A DNA stretch of 62,327 bases from Verrucomicrobiota bacterium JB024 (GCA_030673825.1 JAUTCS010000048.1:1-62327); one strand, 5' to 3'; positions 44,401 through 53,543 are shown, numbered from the stretch's first letter. Made by a program: numbers and translations. The notes: generated from the sequence alone by a model not told the origin.

Positions 44401-44441
44401 AAAAAACCGCCCCCGGCAGGTCCTGCGGCGGGGGCGGTGAA
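44401..44441 (-). terminator. Intrinsic terminator of the thaumatin-like PEP-CTERM gene
   Basis: On the minus strand ACCGCCCCCG... pairs with CGGGGGCGGT and is followed by six T (44401-44406 as A on plus). It lies 22 bases after the stop codon of the PEP-CTERM gene. Confidence 0.85.
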
Positions 44442-44463
44442 AGGCGAGGGACGCTTGGCGGAA

Positions 44464-46131
44464 TTAGCGGCGTGCGCGGCGGCGGCGCCAGAGCGTCACC
44501 GTCAAGACCAGCGCACCGGCCAGCGCGGCCCACTGGGAGGGCTCGGGGACGGCATTGTAGGTGTAGCCGCCCGCTTCGAGGATAATCTCCAGATAGAGGT
44601 CTTCGAGCGGCACCGTGGCATCCACCGGGGTGTAGAAGACGTCCGGACTGCCTTCGCCGGCGAGACGGTCGGAGTAGGAGAGGGTGTAGGCCTCGGTGTC
44701 CTGCGCCAGCATGCTCGCGTAGGTGTTGTAAAAATCCGGATTGCTTTCGATGGCCTCGCCGAACCACTGGGCCAGGTTGTCGCTGGTGGCGGTATCCTGA
44801 AGGGAGAGCAGGTAGATGAATTCCCCGGAGCTGAGGGTGTTGATCGCGTTGTTGTTGTTTTCGAAGATCGAGTTGGCCAGGTTGCCGGTGGTGCTGGTGG
44901 CGAGGGCGTGGTCCCAAATCTGGGTCAGGCTGTCGCCTGCGCCCATGTTGATCATGGTCAGCAGGTCGCCGACGATGCGGTCGGTCAGGCTGTTGGTGTT
45001 CGAGGTGGAGACGACCATGCCGTCCCAGACGATGACGTAGGTCGGGTTGGCTCCGTAGATGCCCGTCGGGTCGTCGAGCTGGGTATTGGTGATGTAGATG
45101 GTGATGTCGCCGACGACACTGCCGGTCCCCACGAGTTTGACCCCGCTGGTGCCTTGGGTGATGCCCTTTGCGGCCAGATTGGGGTCGTTGCTCTGATTCA
45201 GATCACCCTCAAAGGTGGCCGTCAGCGTGTAGTCCTGGGCTTGGGTGAACTCGCTCGTCGGGTCGTTGGCGCCAAAGGGAGAGGTGCCGCCGCTGCCCAC
45301 GAAGCCGAACTCGGTGCCTCCGAGTGCCTTGTTGACGGGAACCGTGTAGTTGGAAACGTTGATGGTTTTGCCCTGGTTCTGCATCCAGGAGGTGAAGCCG
45401 CTGGTGGCGCGGGTGCCCGTGTAGGTGCCGACCCAGCCGTGGTAGTCGGGGTTGTTCTGGGGGGATTGGATGCTGGCGATGCCGCTCATCGTGCCGATGG
45501 TCTTCCCCGCGTCGTTGACGACGTTATAGCTGGCATTGACGCGGGCGCTCAGCGGGGTGACCGTGGTGCTCGAGGTCAGGTTCGTAAAGGCGCTCGTACC
45601 CTGGGTGAGCACCTGGTTGGTCTGGCCGGTGAGGGTGACGAGGCTGCCGTTGCTGCGCTGCTTGACCGAATAGCTGATCGGCATGCTGATGCTGGAGACG
45701 TAGGAGCTGTCGATGTTGTTGCTGGTGCTGGCGCCGTCGATATAGGCTTCGAAGCGGCCGCTGACCACATTCGTTGCCGGCTGGGAAGAGCCGATGTCCT
45801 GGCCTGCCGTGACATAGAAGACTGCGCCGTTGGCGAAGGTGCCGGCGGAGATCGTGGCCACCGTGCCGGTAGGGCCGCCGGTGCCCGCGCCGGAGACGCT
45901 GCCGTAGAGGCTCTTCAGGCTGTAGGAGGTGTTCTGGTTCAAGCCCGTGCCGCTGCCGTTGGTCACATTGGCGAAGCTGCTGGCCCCCTGCATGTTGACG
46001 AATATGGCGTCGTCGGGCAGCCCGGTGTTATTAATAAAAACGATCTGGGTCGTTTGGGCGTGGGAGGTGAAAATCGAGCTAACGACTGCTAATGAAAGAA
46101 TGGCGGCAGGATAAAAACGGCTAATGACCAT
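44464..46131 (-). CDS. PEP-CTERM protein with GH64/thaumatin-like N-terminal region
   Basis: 555 residues. Signal peptide 1-25 (to S-H-A-Q). The opening strand I-V-F-I-N-N-T-G-L-P-D-D-A-I-F-V resembles that of GH64 beta-1,3-glucanase/thaumatin-like folds, and the later R-V-Y/G-E-F-G-F segments fit loosely. I cannot confirm catalytic acids. It ends with V-P-E-P-S-Q-W, a membrane span and R-R-R-R-A-R-R, a textbook PEP-CTERM signal, so it is probably sorted by an exosortase to the surface. It may bind or cleave beta-glucan. Monocistronic, with a good terminator. Confidence 0.85.
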   Translation of the reverse strand: MVISRFYPAAILSLAVVSSIFTSHAQTTQIVFINNTGLPDDAIFVNMQGASSFANVTNGSGTGLNQNTSYSLKSLYGSVSGAGTGGPTGTVATISAGTFANGAVFYVTAGQDIGSSQPATNVVSGRFEAYIDGASTSNNIDSSYVSSISMPISYSVKQRSNGSLVTLTGQTNQVLTQGTSAFTNLTSSTTVTPLSARVNASYNVVNDAGKTIGTMSGIASIQSPQNNPDYHGWVGTYTGTRATSGFTSWMQNQGKTINVSNYTVPVNKALGGTEFGFVGSGGTSPFGANDPTSEFTQAQDYTLTATFEGDLNQSNDPNLAAKGITQGTSGVKLVGTGSVVGDITIYITNTQLDDPTGIYGANPTYVIVWDGMVVSTSNTNSLTDRIVGDLLTMINMGAGDSLTQIWDHALATSTTGNLANSIFENNNNAINTLSSGEFIYLLSLQDTATSDNLAQWFGEAIESNPDFYNTYASMLAQDTEAYTLSYSDRLAGEGSPDVFYTPVDATVPLEDLYLEIILEAGGYTYNAVPEPSQWAALAGALVLTVTLWRRRRARR

Positions 46132-46272
46132 ATCTAATGATCGTAATGAGCCTCCGTGATTTTGTCAATCCGTATTAGGGCCCGTCAGGACGAGTCATAG
46201 GGTATATCGACCCCGGCCGAACGGTACCTTGCGGGGCTTCTCCGGGTTCGTTGTCGGCTCCGGCGGCACGGC

Positions 46273-48114
46273 TCAGTGCCCGGCCTGATCGCTGATAAAC
46301 TCCGGGGTGATGCGGTACTGCTCGATCTGGAGGGCGCGTCGCTTGGCCTCGGCGTCACCGAGCCAGTCGAGCGAGTCGAAAAGAGTGATGTACAGCATCA
46401 GCCCCAGCAGCAGAACGACGAACGCCCCCGAGGCGGATTCGATCAGGCTGCGCGGCATTGGGCGGCCCATCAGCTTGGAAATCGTGGCGATGGTCATGTG
46501 CCCGCCGTCCAGGACGGGGATGGGCAGCAGATTGAGCAGGGCGAGGTTGACGTTGAGGATGACGGCGAAGGCCAGCGCGGCCCGGAAGCCGTCCCATTTC
46601 GTGTTGAAAATGTCGGGGCTGGAGAATCGGTGCACGAGTCGTCCGATGCCGACCGCGCCGTTGAGGTCCTTGAACCCGATGTCCGAGCGCGGGCTGATCA
46701 GGCTGCCCAGGACGTGACCGATCATCTTGATACTGGCTGTAAATTGCTCCACCGGAGAGGGATGGGCGATGATGAGGTCGTCCTGGATGCCGAAGCCGAG
46801 GCGATTCTCGGTGATCGGATCGACCAGCTCGGCCTGCCATGGGCCACCGGCCTGGTACACGTAGTCCCGTCCGTCCTGCTGGAAGCTCAACTGCGGGTCG
46901 TCCCCGGCGGCGTTGACGGCGGCGACGAGGGCCGTGAGGCTGTCCACCGGCTGGTCGTTAACGGCGAGCAGGGGGTTGCCGGTTTTGAAGGCGTCCTTGA
47001 GCGGCGAGTCCGGACCGAAATCGAAGATGACGAGCTTTCCGGGGGTCTGGGGGGAGGCCGCGCTGCCGCTTTCGCCCGGGGCGTACATCGGCATAAACTC
47101 GGTGTAGGCGGCCGGTTTGTCTGCCGGGGCGAGTTTGGCCAGGGGCTTGGTCAGGGCCACGGTCTCGGGCGTGAGGCTGAGGCTGACCGGCTGGCCCCCG
47201 CGCAGGATTTCCAGGGTGACGGGGCCGGAGCCGTGCGTCTGGATGTAGTCGCTGAGCGCGTAGAGATTGTAAAGCTGGTGGCCGTCCACCGCTTCGATCA
47301 GGTCGCCACGCTGGAGCCCCGCGCGCTCGGCCGGGGAGCCGGACTGGGTGAACCCGATGCGGATCGGCATGGCCGGGGCGATCCCGATGCGGCGGATATC
47401 CCGCCCCGAGCGCTCATTGTAGGTGGCCAGCACGGGAAAGGCCTCGATAGGAAGGATGTCCCCGTCGCGCTCGACCAGGAGCTTGACCCGGGGGTTGCCA
47501 GCGGCGTCGCGGCCCTTGCCGGTAGCGATGAGCATGGAGATGTCCTGCCAGTTCTCGACGGGCTCGCCGTCGATCTGGAGGATGCGGTCGCCCGCCTGGA
47601 GCCCGGCCTTGGAGGCGGGGGAGGGGACGGTGGTTTCCGCGTCCACGGCCAGCATTGGCTCGACATAGCCGATGACGTTCGTCTCGGCGGAGCTGCTGGA
47701 GGGGGTGCCCACCAGCCACACGGTCGTGGCCAGGAGGACGGCCAGCACGAGGTTGAAAAACGGTCCGGCGAAGGCCACGATCATCTTGTCGGCGTAGCTG
47801 ATCGGCGGGAGGGTGTCGGCCTCCTCGCTCTCGCCCTCGATGGATTTCATGTCCGCCAGCTGGGGCAGGGCGACGAAGGCTCCGAAGGGAATCCAGCAAA
47901 AGCAGTACTCGACCCCGTCCTTGCCGCGCCAGCCGACGATTTTCGGCCCGAGCCCGAAGATGGAGAAACGCTCGACCTTGAGGCCGCGCCACTTGGCGGC
48001 GAGGAAGTGCCCCAGCTCGTGGATGATGATCGCCCCGTTGAAAAAGAGGATAATGAGCACCCAGCCCCACACGTTGGTGAAGAGAGTTTGCAGGAGGTTG
48101 CCGTCGCCGCTCAT
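46273..48114 (-). CDS. rseP: RseP-type site-2 metalloprotease with PDZ domains
   Basis: 613 residues, longer than E. coli RseP (450). H32-E-L-G-H36 in the first membrane helix and L-L-P-I-P-V-L-D-G-G-H in a later helix are the zinc site and third ligand of M50 proteases. PDZ-like domains are visible at about 165-220 (A-G-L-Q-A-G-D-R-I-L-Q-I) and 260-315 (A-G-L-Q-R-G-D-L-I-E-A-V), and a third PDZ-like stretch follows near 365-425, which would explain the length. It cleaves membrane-embedded regulators or signal peptides. Fourth gene of the uppS-cdsA-dxr-rseP row. Confidence 0.95.
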   Translation of the reverse strand: MSGDGNLLQTLFTNVWGWVLIILFFNGAIIIHELGHFLAAKWRGLKVERFSIFGLGPKIVGWRGKDGVEYCFCWIPFGAFVALPQLADMKSIEGESEEADTLPPISYADKMIVAFAGPFFNLVLAVLLATTVWLVGTPSSSSAETNVIGYVEPMLAVDAETTVPSPASKAGLQAGDRILQIDGEPVENWQDISMLIATGKGRDAAGNPRVKLLVERDGDILPIEAFPVLATYNERSGRDIRRIGIAPAMPIRIGFTQSGSPAERAGLQRGDLIEAVDGHQLYNLYALSDYIQTHGSGPVTLEILRGGQPVSLSLTPETVALTKPLAKLAPADKPAAYTEFMPMYAPGESGSAASPQTPGKLVIFDFGPDSPLKDAFKTGNPLLAVNDQPVDSLTALVAAVNAAGDDPQLSFQQDGRDYVYQAGGPWQAELVDPITENRLGFGIQDDLIIAHPSPVEQFTASIKMIGHVLGSLISPRSDIGFKDLNGAVGIGRLVHRFSSPDIFNTKWDGFRAALAFAVILNVNLALLNLLPIPVLDGGHMTIATISKLMGRPMPRSLIESASGAFVVLLLGLMLYITLFDSLDWLGDAEAKRRALQIEQYRITPEFISDQAGH

Positions 48115-48324
48115 GATCGTCTAATAGAGGTTCCGCCCATTTACGGAATGGCTTCCGGGGGAAAAGTCAAAGGCTGGGTGCATGATGCGGCTGGGTATGA
48201 GGGGACATTATCCACATCCGGGCGGCTATGAGAGGCGGTCCGTGCCGTGGAAACTGCGAAAGAGGTCTTATCACTTAAACCGCAACCGTCCTGAAATGTT
48301 CGGCGCGGCGGTGAAAAAACACGC

Positions 48325-49509
48325 CTACCGGGCGGTGGACGCGAGGCAGGCGGCGACCTTTTCGGCGGCGATACGGCGGGCCTCGGCGTCGGCGGCCAGA
48401 AGGTCGTCGAGGTTGTCCGGGTCGTGGTTGGAGATGGTGGAAAGGGTCTGCTCGATCACGCGGGGGATGTCGAGGTAGCCGATGCGGTCCGCTACAAAAG
48501 CTTCCACCGCAACCTCGTTGGAGGCGTTAAAGGCGCCGGTGGCGATCCCCCCGGCCAGGGCGGCCTCGCGAGCCAGGCGCAGACAGGGGAAGAGTTCCTC
48601 GTTCGGCGGGCGGAACTCCAGATTGAGCAATTGGGAAAAGTCGAGGGTGGCGTCCACCCCCTCGGCCCGCTCGGGGTAGAGGAGGGTGTGCTGGATGGCG
48701 AAGGTCATGACCGGCGGGCAAAGCTGGGCCAGGATGGAGCCGTCCACGTACTGGACCATGGAGTGGACGATGCTCTGGGGGTGGATGGTCACGTCGATGC
48801 GGTCGGCCGGCAGGTCGAAGAGCCAGCGCGCCTCGATCAGCTCCAGGCCCTTGTTGGCCATGGTGGAGGAGTCGATGGTGATCTTCGGCCCCATGGACCA
48901 GTTCGGGTGCTTGAGCGCCATCTCCTTCGTGATGGTGGCGAACTGCTCCCGGGTAAAATCGCGGAAGGGACCGCCCGAGGCGGTCAGGATGAGCCGGTCC
49001 ACGTCCACCTTGCGTTCGCCCTGCAGGCACTGGAAGATGGCGTTGTGCTCGCTGTCGAGCGGAAGCATCCGCGAACCGGACTTTTTCGCCGTCTCCATGA
49101 CGAATTTGCCCGCGAGCACGAGGATCTCCTTGCTGGCCAGGGCGATGTCCTTGCCCTTTTCCAGGGCGGCCAGGGTGGGCTTGAGCGAGAGCGTGCCGAC
49201 CACGGCGGGGACGACGAGTTGGGCGTCGTCCAGCGTGGCGACCTCGATCAGCCCTTCCAGTCCGCAGTAAACTTTCGTCTCCGCCGGGAACGCGCCCGCG
49301 GCCTTGGCCTCGGCGCAGGCTTCCTCGTCGTAAATGGCGACATGGGGGACGTTGAACTCCTTGGCGATACGGGCCAGGTCGCGCCAGCGGCGGCGACCGG
49401 CGACGGCGAGCAGTTCGAGCTTGTCCGGGTGCTTGGCGACGACGCGCAGCGTGTTTTCACCAATGGAGCCGGTGGCTCCGAGCAGGACGATCTTTTTGGG
49501 ACTGGGCAT
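48325..49509 (-). CDS. dxr: 1-deoxy-D-xylulose 5-phosphate reductoisomerase
   Basis: 394 residues. NADPH-binding G-A-T-G-S-I-G near the start, L-A-S-K-E and metal-site D-S-E-H-N-A-I-F-Q, then A-S-G-G-P-F-R and H-P-N-W-S-M-G-P-K-I-T-I-D-S, and the flexible loop. Carries out the second step of the MEP pathway. It is third in the operon after cdsA (42-base gap), and about 200 bases upstream of rseP, which could have an extra promoter. Confidence 0.98.
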   Translation of the reverse strand: MPSPKKIVLLGATGSIGENTLRVVAKHPDKLELLAVAGRRRWRDLARIAKEFNVPHVAIYDEEACAEAKAAGAFPAETKVYCGLEGLIEVATLDDAQLVVPAVVGTLSLKPTLAALEKGKDIALASKEILVLAGKFVMETAKKSGSRMLPLDSEHNAIFQCLQGERKVDVDRLILTASGGPFRDFTREQFATITKEMALKHPNWSMGPKITIDSSTMANKGLELIEARWLFDLPADRIDVTIHPQSIVHSMVQYVDGSILAQLCPPVMTFAIQHTLLYPERAEGVDATLDFSQLLNLEFRPPNEELFPCLRLAREAALAGGIATGAFNASNEVAVEAFVADRIGYLDIPRVIEQTLSTISNHDPDNLDDLLAADAEARRIAAEKVAACLASTAR

Positions 49510-49551
49510 GGAACGGGAAATTCAATCGGGTCTGGTGGGCCGTAGCAGGGC

Positions 49552-50349
49552 CTAGACCAGATACTTGAATAAGAGATACCCGGCGGGTGCGGTCAAGATC
49601 AGGCTGTCGGTCAGGTCGAAGATACCGCCGATCCCCGGAATGGCGCTGCCGGAGTCCTTCACGCCCGCGCGGCGCTTCAGGATCGATTCGATCAGGTCTG
49701 AAATCAGGGCCAGGTCGCCCAAAATGGCCGCGATGAGCGCGGCCTTGAGCCAAGTCAGCCCCTCGGGCATATAGCCGGGAAAGCACGCCAGCAGGATCAC
49801 TCCGACCAGCGCGGACATGGCCACCCCGCCCAGCGCGCCCTCGACGGTCTTTTTCGGGCTGATGTGCGGGCAGAGCTTGTGTTTGCCGAACTTCATCCCG
49901 ACCAGCAGGCCGCCCACGTCGGAAAACTTCGCCACGGCGATGATCCAGATCGAGACCAGGATCGTGCCGTAATCGTGGATCAGCAGGGCGTAGAACTGGA
50001 GCAGGAAAGGCACGTAAACCAGCCCGAAGAGCGTGGGCAGGAACACCTTCTGAATGTTCGGCCAAATCAGCAGGGTGAAGGCCAGCGCGAGGATGCCAAA
50101 GACCAGCAGGTCCAGCGGGCCGACCGCGGGCGCGTAGTAGCTGCCCAGCACGAGGGCCACGCCGAGCACGGTGCCGAGCGCCTTGAGCGGGCGGGCGCCG
50201 CCCATCTTTTCCAGCAGTTGGTAAAATTCGATCTGGGTCAGCGCAGTCAGGGCGGCCAGCAGGAGCACGCCTCCCTGGTCCCCGAAAAGCACGAGCACGG
50301 CGACAATGACGGCCCACAGGCCCAGGGTGCTGGCGATGCGTTTCCTCAC
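49552..50349 (-). CDS. cdsA: Phosphatidate cytidylyltransferase
   Basis: 265 residues with about eight membrane helices. The C-terminal signature S-I-L-K-R-R-A-G-V-K-D-S-G-S-A-I-P-G-I-G-G-I-F-D (S-x(2)-K-R-x(4)-K-D) is diagnostic. K-F-S-D-V-G-G and F-G-K-H-K form the metal/CTP site. It makes CDP-diacylglycerol for phospholipid synthesis in the inner membrane. Its start overlaps the uppS stop by four bases. Confidence 0.96.
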   Translation of the reverse strand: MRKRIASTLGLWAVIVAVLVLFGDQGGVLLLAALTALTQIEFYQLLEKMGGARPLKALGTVLGVALVLGSYYAPAVGPLDLLVFGILALAFTLLIWPNIQKVFLPTLFGLVYVPFLLQFYALLIHDYGTILVSIWIIAVAKFSDVGGLLVGMKFGKHKLCPHISPKKTVEGALGGVAMSALVGVILLACFPGYMPEGLTWLKAALIAAILGDLALISDLIESILKRRAGVKDSGSAIPGIGGIFDLTDSLILTAPAGYLLFKYLV

Positions 50350-51122
50350 CGGTTGATGGCAGGTTCGCTCGCCGGGGCGGCCTTGATCTGCTCGCCGGTC
50401 TTGCCGAAGCGGCGCTGGCGCTGGTGGAAGCTCTCCACCGCGTCGAGGAAGTGCTTGCGGTCAAAATCCGGCCAGAAGACCGGGCTGAAAAACATTTCCG
50501 AGTAGGCGCACTGCATGAGAAGGAAATTGCTGATGCGGGTCTCGCCGGAGGTGCGGATGAGCAGGTCCGGGTCGGGGATGTCCGCCGTGTAGAGGTAGCG
50601 CGAGAACAGCGGCCAGTCGAGGTGGGCCGGGTCAACCTTGCCCTGGCTCACATCCTCGGAGTAGGCCCGCACGGCGTCCAGCACCTCGGTGCGCGAGCCG
50701 TAGTTGAGCGCCACCTGGAGCACGTAGTCCTGAAAGTCCTTGGTCGCCTCCAGCGCTTGATGCAGCTTCTTCTGGACGCCTTCGGGCAGGTCGTCGGGCC
50801 GACCGATGACGCGCAGGCGCACCTTGTTCTTGACCAGTTCGCGGGTGTTGCGCTCCAGAAAGAACTCCAGCAGCCCCATCAGCGAGGAGATTTCCTCCGC
50901 CGGGCGCTGCCAGTTCTCCACCGAAAAGGCGAACAGCGTGACGTACTTGATGTTCAGCTCGCGGGCGATTTTCAGCACCTCGCGCACGTTACTGACGCCG
51001 CGGCGGTGCCCCTCGATCCGCGGCAGGCCGCGTTGACGCGCCCAGCGCCCGTTGCCGTCCATGATGATGGCGACGTGGTTCAGGCCGGGGGAGCCGGTCG
51101 GTTGGCTGGGTGAGTCTTGCAC
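50346..51122 (-). CDS. uppS: Undecaprenyl diphosphate synthase (isoprenyl transferase)
   Basis: 258 residues. H-V-A-I-I-M-D-G-N-G-R-W-A holds the catalytic Asp and phosphate loop, G-H-R-R-G follows, and the C-terminal R-T-S-G-E-T-R-I-S-N-F-L-L binds IPP. Makes the C55 carrier lipid for cell-wall sugar export. First gene of a leftward operon with cdsA, dxr and rseP, the well-known bacterial arrangement. A GNG-x-W context supports it being a cis-prenyl transferase. Confidence 0.98.
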   Translation of the reverse strand: MQDSPSQPTGSPGLNHVAIIMDGNGRWARQRGLPRIEGHRRGVSNVREVLKIARELNIKYVTLFAFSVENWQRPAEEISSLMGLLEFFLERNTRELVKNKVRLRVIGRPDDLPEGVQKKLHQALEATKDFQDYVLQVALNYGSRTEVLDAVRAYSEDVSQGKVDPAHLDWPLFSRYLYTADIPDPDLLIRTSGETRISNFLLMQCAYSEMFFSPVFWPDFDRKHFLDAVESFHQRQRRFGKTGEQIKAAPASEPAINR

Positions 51123-51315
51123 GGAGGAGAGTTAGACAGTGTACGGGCGCAAGGGTTCACAGCTGAAGACCGTGCCCACCTATGCGATCAGCGCCACCCT
51201 ATAGGGGAAAGACTTCCGAATGCAAATCCCAATCGCGGCTCTTTCGCGGGGGCGGGGGAGGGTTGCGCGCTGCCGCTCCGTTTGACTCCGGCCCGCTTTG
51301 GCGTTATCTTGCCTT

Positions 51316-51606
51316 ATGTCAGAACCGCTTAACACTACCGCCATTGCTGACGCTCTGGCGGGACTGCCCGGCTGGACCCATGGAGAGGACCGCCTCAAGA
51401 AAACCTTCACCTTCGCGGATTTTTCCGCGGCCTTGGGCTTTATCGTCCGGGTGGGGCTGGAGGCCGAGAAACTCGGGCACCATCCGGAGCTTTTCAATGT
51501 CTACAACCGGGTCGAGCTCGCCCTCTGCACCCACGACGCCGACGGCAAGGTCACGGACAAGGACGTTCGCCTGGCCAAACGCGTGGAATCGCTTGGCGCG
51601 GTTTAA
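51316..51606 (+). CDS. phhB: Pterin-4a-carbinolamine dehydratase
   Basis: 96 residues of the PCD/DCoH family. The substrate-site pattern G-H-H-P-E-L-F-N-V-Y-N-R-V is complete (two His, Pro-Glu and Trp-less variant), and V-T-D-K-D-V-R-L-A-K-R-V-E follows. It dehydrates the 4a-hydroxy pterin formed by aromatic hydroxylases and may serve molybdopterin or folate salvage in bacteria. ATG 51316 is chosen. It lies 125 bases before a GTP cyclohydrolase gene on the same strand, linking it to pterin metabolism. No aromatic amino acid hydroxylase is in view. Confidence 0.93.
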   Translation: MSEPLNTTAIADALAGLPGWTHGEDRLKKTFTFADFSAALGFIVRVGLEAEKLGHHPELFNVYNRVELALCTHDADGKVTDKDVRLAKRVESLGAV

Positions 51607-51679
51607 GCTGCTCGATGTCAGTTAATTAGCCTAAAGATCACCCCGTCGGACCCGTCCGGTCAAAAATCACATTCCGCAG

Positions 51680-51708
51680 TTGCACAAGGCGGACGTGTAA
51701 GGTATAGC
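51680..51708 (+). promoter_or_regulatory. Predicted sigma-70 promoter of folE2
   Basis: TTGCAC (51680-51685) and TATAGC (51703-51708) with a 17-base spacer, 24 bases before the folE2 ATG. Good fit to the housekeeping consensus, so folE2 probably has its own promoter besides read-through from phhB. Confidence 0.5.
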
Positions 51709-51731
51709 TGGACGCTTCGACACATAAGCCG

Positions 51732-52703
51732 ATGAACGAATCAGTTACATCCAGCCTACAGAGCGCGCCCGGTCACAAGCCGAAGGCGTACTACGACAAG
51801 GATTTCCAGGTCACCGACGCTTACCGGCAGACCCTGCCGGACATGCAGAACAGCGACTCTTCGGAAATCCAGGGCGCGAACGTACCCATCATGCAGGTGG
51901 GCATCTCGAATTTCCGTCTGCCCCTGACCTATGTGACCAAGGGCTGCGAAAAGCGCGTGCTGGAAACCTCCGTGACCGGCACCGTCTCGCTCGGGGCCGA
52001 TGCCAAGGGCATCAACATGTCCCGCATCATGCGGACCTTTTACGACTTTAAGGACCGGGTCTTTTCGCTGGAGTTGCTGGAGGAGATCCTCCTGCGCTAC
52101 AAGCGCGAGATCGGCAGCAGCCGCGCCCGCCTGAAGCTCAACTTCAACTACCCGATCGTGCAGAAAAGCCTGCGTAGCGGGCTGGAGGGCTTCCAGTACT
52201 ACCAGGTTGCCTACGAGGGCTTCATCGACGACCTCGACCGCTACCGCCGGTTTATCCATTTTGACTTTGTGTACTCCTCGGCCTGCCCGTGCTCCTCGGA
52301 ACTCTCCGAGCACGCCCGTGCCGAACGCGACATCTACACCATCCCGCACTCCCAGCGCAGCAAGGCGCGCGCGAGCGTGGAGGTGCGCGAGGGGGCCGAC
52401 CTGTCCATCGAAGATCTTCAGCAGCTCTGCCTCGAAGCCCTCAAGACCGAGACCCAGGTCATGGTCAAACGCGAGGATGAGCAGGCCTTCGCCGAGCTCA
52501 ACGGTGCCTACGTCAAGTTCGTTGAGGACGCTGCCCGCCTCATGTACGAGCAGCTCGACGCCGAGCCGCGCATCAAGGACTTCCAGGTCGCCTGTGCGCA
52601 CTTGGAGTCGCTCCACTCGCACGACGCCGTGGCTGTGATCAATAAGGGGCTGCCCGGCGGTTTCACCGGCGACACCCGCGACTTTCACGACCTGGTCTGC
52701 TAA
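51732..52703 (+). CDS. folE2: GTP cyclohydrolase FolE2 (type IB)
   Basis: 323 residues. The diagnostic opening L-P-D-M-Q-N-S and the V-G-I-S-N-F-R-L-P segment, the active-site Cys in [10 protein letters not shown], and H-S-Q-R-S are visible. FolE2 opens GTP to dihydroneopterin triphosphate for folate synthesis and does not depend strictly on zinc, unlike FolE. Whether another FolE exists cannot be told. A short hairpin (52702-52720) overlaps the stop codon. No Zur-box that I could recognise is ahead of it. Confidence 0.95.
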   Translation: MNESVTSSLQSAPGHKPKAYYDKDFQVTDAYRQTLPDMQNSDSSEIQGANVPIMQVGISNFRLPLTYVTKGCEKRVLETSVTGTVSLGADAKGINMSRIMRTFYDFKDRVFSLELLEEILLRYKREIGSSRARLKLNFNYPIVQKSLRSGLEGFQYYQVAYEGFIDDLDRYRRFIHFDFVYSSACPCSSELSEHARAERDIYTIPHSQRSKARASVEVREGADLSIEDLQQLCLEALKTETQVMVKREDEQAFAELNGAYVKFVEDAARLMYEQLDAEPRIKDFQVACAHLESLHSHDAVAVINKGLPGGFTGDTRDFHDLVC

Positions 52704-52720
52704 GGGCGTTTTCCGCCCTT
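52702..52720 (+). terminator. Hairpin at the folE2 stop codon
   Basis: AAGGGCG and CGCCCTT with TTTTC loop, starting at the stop codon. No U-tract follows; weak terminator at best. Confidence 0.35.
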
Positions 52721-52793
52721 GCTGACACGGGGAATTGAAGCTCGTAGGCCCTGACGGATGGAGTGGCTTTTCCTTGTGGGTGACCGTTACGCC

Positions 52794-52893
52794 CAACCCC
52801 AACGGGGTTGCGCACCTTAGCCCGCGGTTGCGAAGCTACCCCGGGTGGCACAAGGGAAGCATGCTTTTCTTCAACCCTGAAAGGGTTGCGCAC
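52794..52893. repeat. REP-like palindromic repeats (CAACCC...GGGTTGCGCAC)
   Basis: CAACCCC-AAC-GGGGTTG followed by CGCAC at 52794-52815, and CAACCCT-GAA-AGGGTTG followed by CGCAC at 52872-52893, 78 bp apart; a related GCCCCTGCGGGGC palindrome is at 52933-52945. Such palindromes are dispersed in many PVC-group genomes. Here they fill the gap between folE2 and the first paralogous exported protein. Confidence 0.7.
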
Positions 52894-52960
52894 TTGCCGT
52901 GCCGCATGTATCCCGCCTTTCTGGCTTGTGTGCCCCTGCGGGGCGTTGTAGGACGGACGC

Positions 52961-53485
52961 ATGACTCGATTGCCCGCCCTCTGCTTCCTTTTGGTATTCA
53001 TCTTCGGTCTGTCCGGCTCTCTGCGCGCGGACGACGAATTCCTGCGCAATGGCGATTTCTCCCGTGGCACCAGCGGTTGGAAGGGTGACCGCAAGATTCA
53101 GGAGGAAGACGGCAACAAGTACATGTACGTCGAGGCTGATGACGACGAGGAGCAGGTCGTCCGTCAGGAGAAGCTCGACGGAAAGAACCTGGAGGCGCTC
53201 GTGATCCGTTTCCGCTACCGTGCGAGCGAGGACTACACGGGGCGCGGCGTGGCTGTGCGCTTCGTCCGGCCCAGCGGCTCTTACTTTCAGGCCAGGCTCA
53301 AGGTCAAGCCCGGCGGCGATTGGGAGTCCGTGCGCGGGCGCTTTCGCGAGTTGAGCAAGATGGACGAATTTGCCTTGGAGCTGGTTGTCCTGCCCGGCGA
53401 GGGCGGTATCGCTTTTGACGATATCTCCTTGAAACCACTCACCGCCGCCGACGAAGAGGGCAAGGACGCCGTAGAGCAGGAGTAA
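52961..53485 (+). CDS. Exported single-domain protein, CBM4/9-like, copy 1
   Basis: 174 residues. Signal peptide 1-23 (to S-L-R-A). The mature part starts D-D-E-F-L-R-N-G-D-F-S-R-G-T-S-G-W, a typical start of carbohydrate-binding CBM4/9-like jelly rolls, and ends I-A-F-D-D-I-S-L-K, the typical final strand. It shares the whole layout with the next gene. Probably a periplasmic or secreted binding domain; ligand unknown. An acidic tail (A-A-D-E-E-G-K-D-A-V-E-Q-E) is unique to this copy. Confidence 0.8.
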   Translation: MTRLPALCFLLVFIFGLSGSLRADDEFLRNGDFSRGTSGWKGDRKIQEEDGNKYMYVEADDDEEQVVRQEKLDGKNLEALVIRFRYRASEDYTGRGVAVRFVRPSGSYFQARLKVKPGGDWESVRGRFRELSKMDEFALELVVLPGEGGIAFDDISLKPLTAADEEGKDAVEQE

Positions 53486-53543
53486 CGGTTTTGCTGCCAG
53501 TTTTTGGGCTTGCCGGGTGTGCCGGTGAAAGTATCATGAGAAC

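Noticed and set aside
44287-46092. 601-codon plus-strand frame
   Set aside because: Antisense to the PEP-CTERM gene; repetitive Gly/Ala/Asp/Val composition.
46276-48231. 651-codon plus-strand frame
   Set aside because: Antisense to rseP; no domain.
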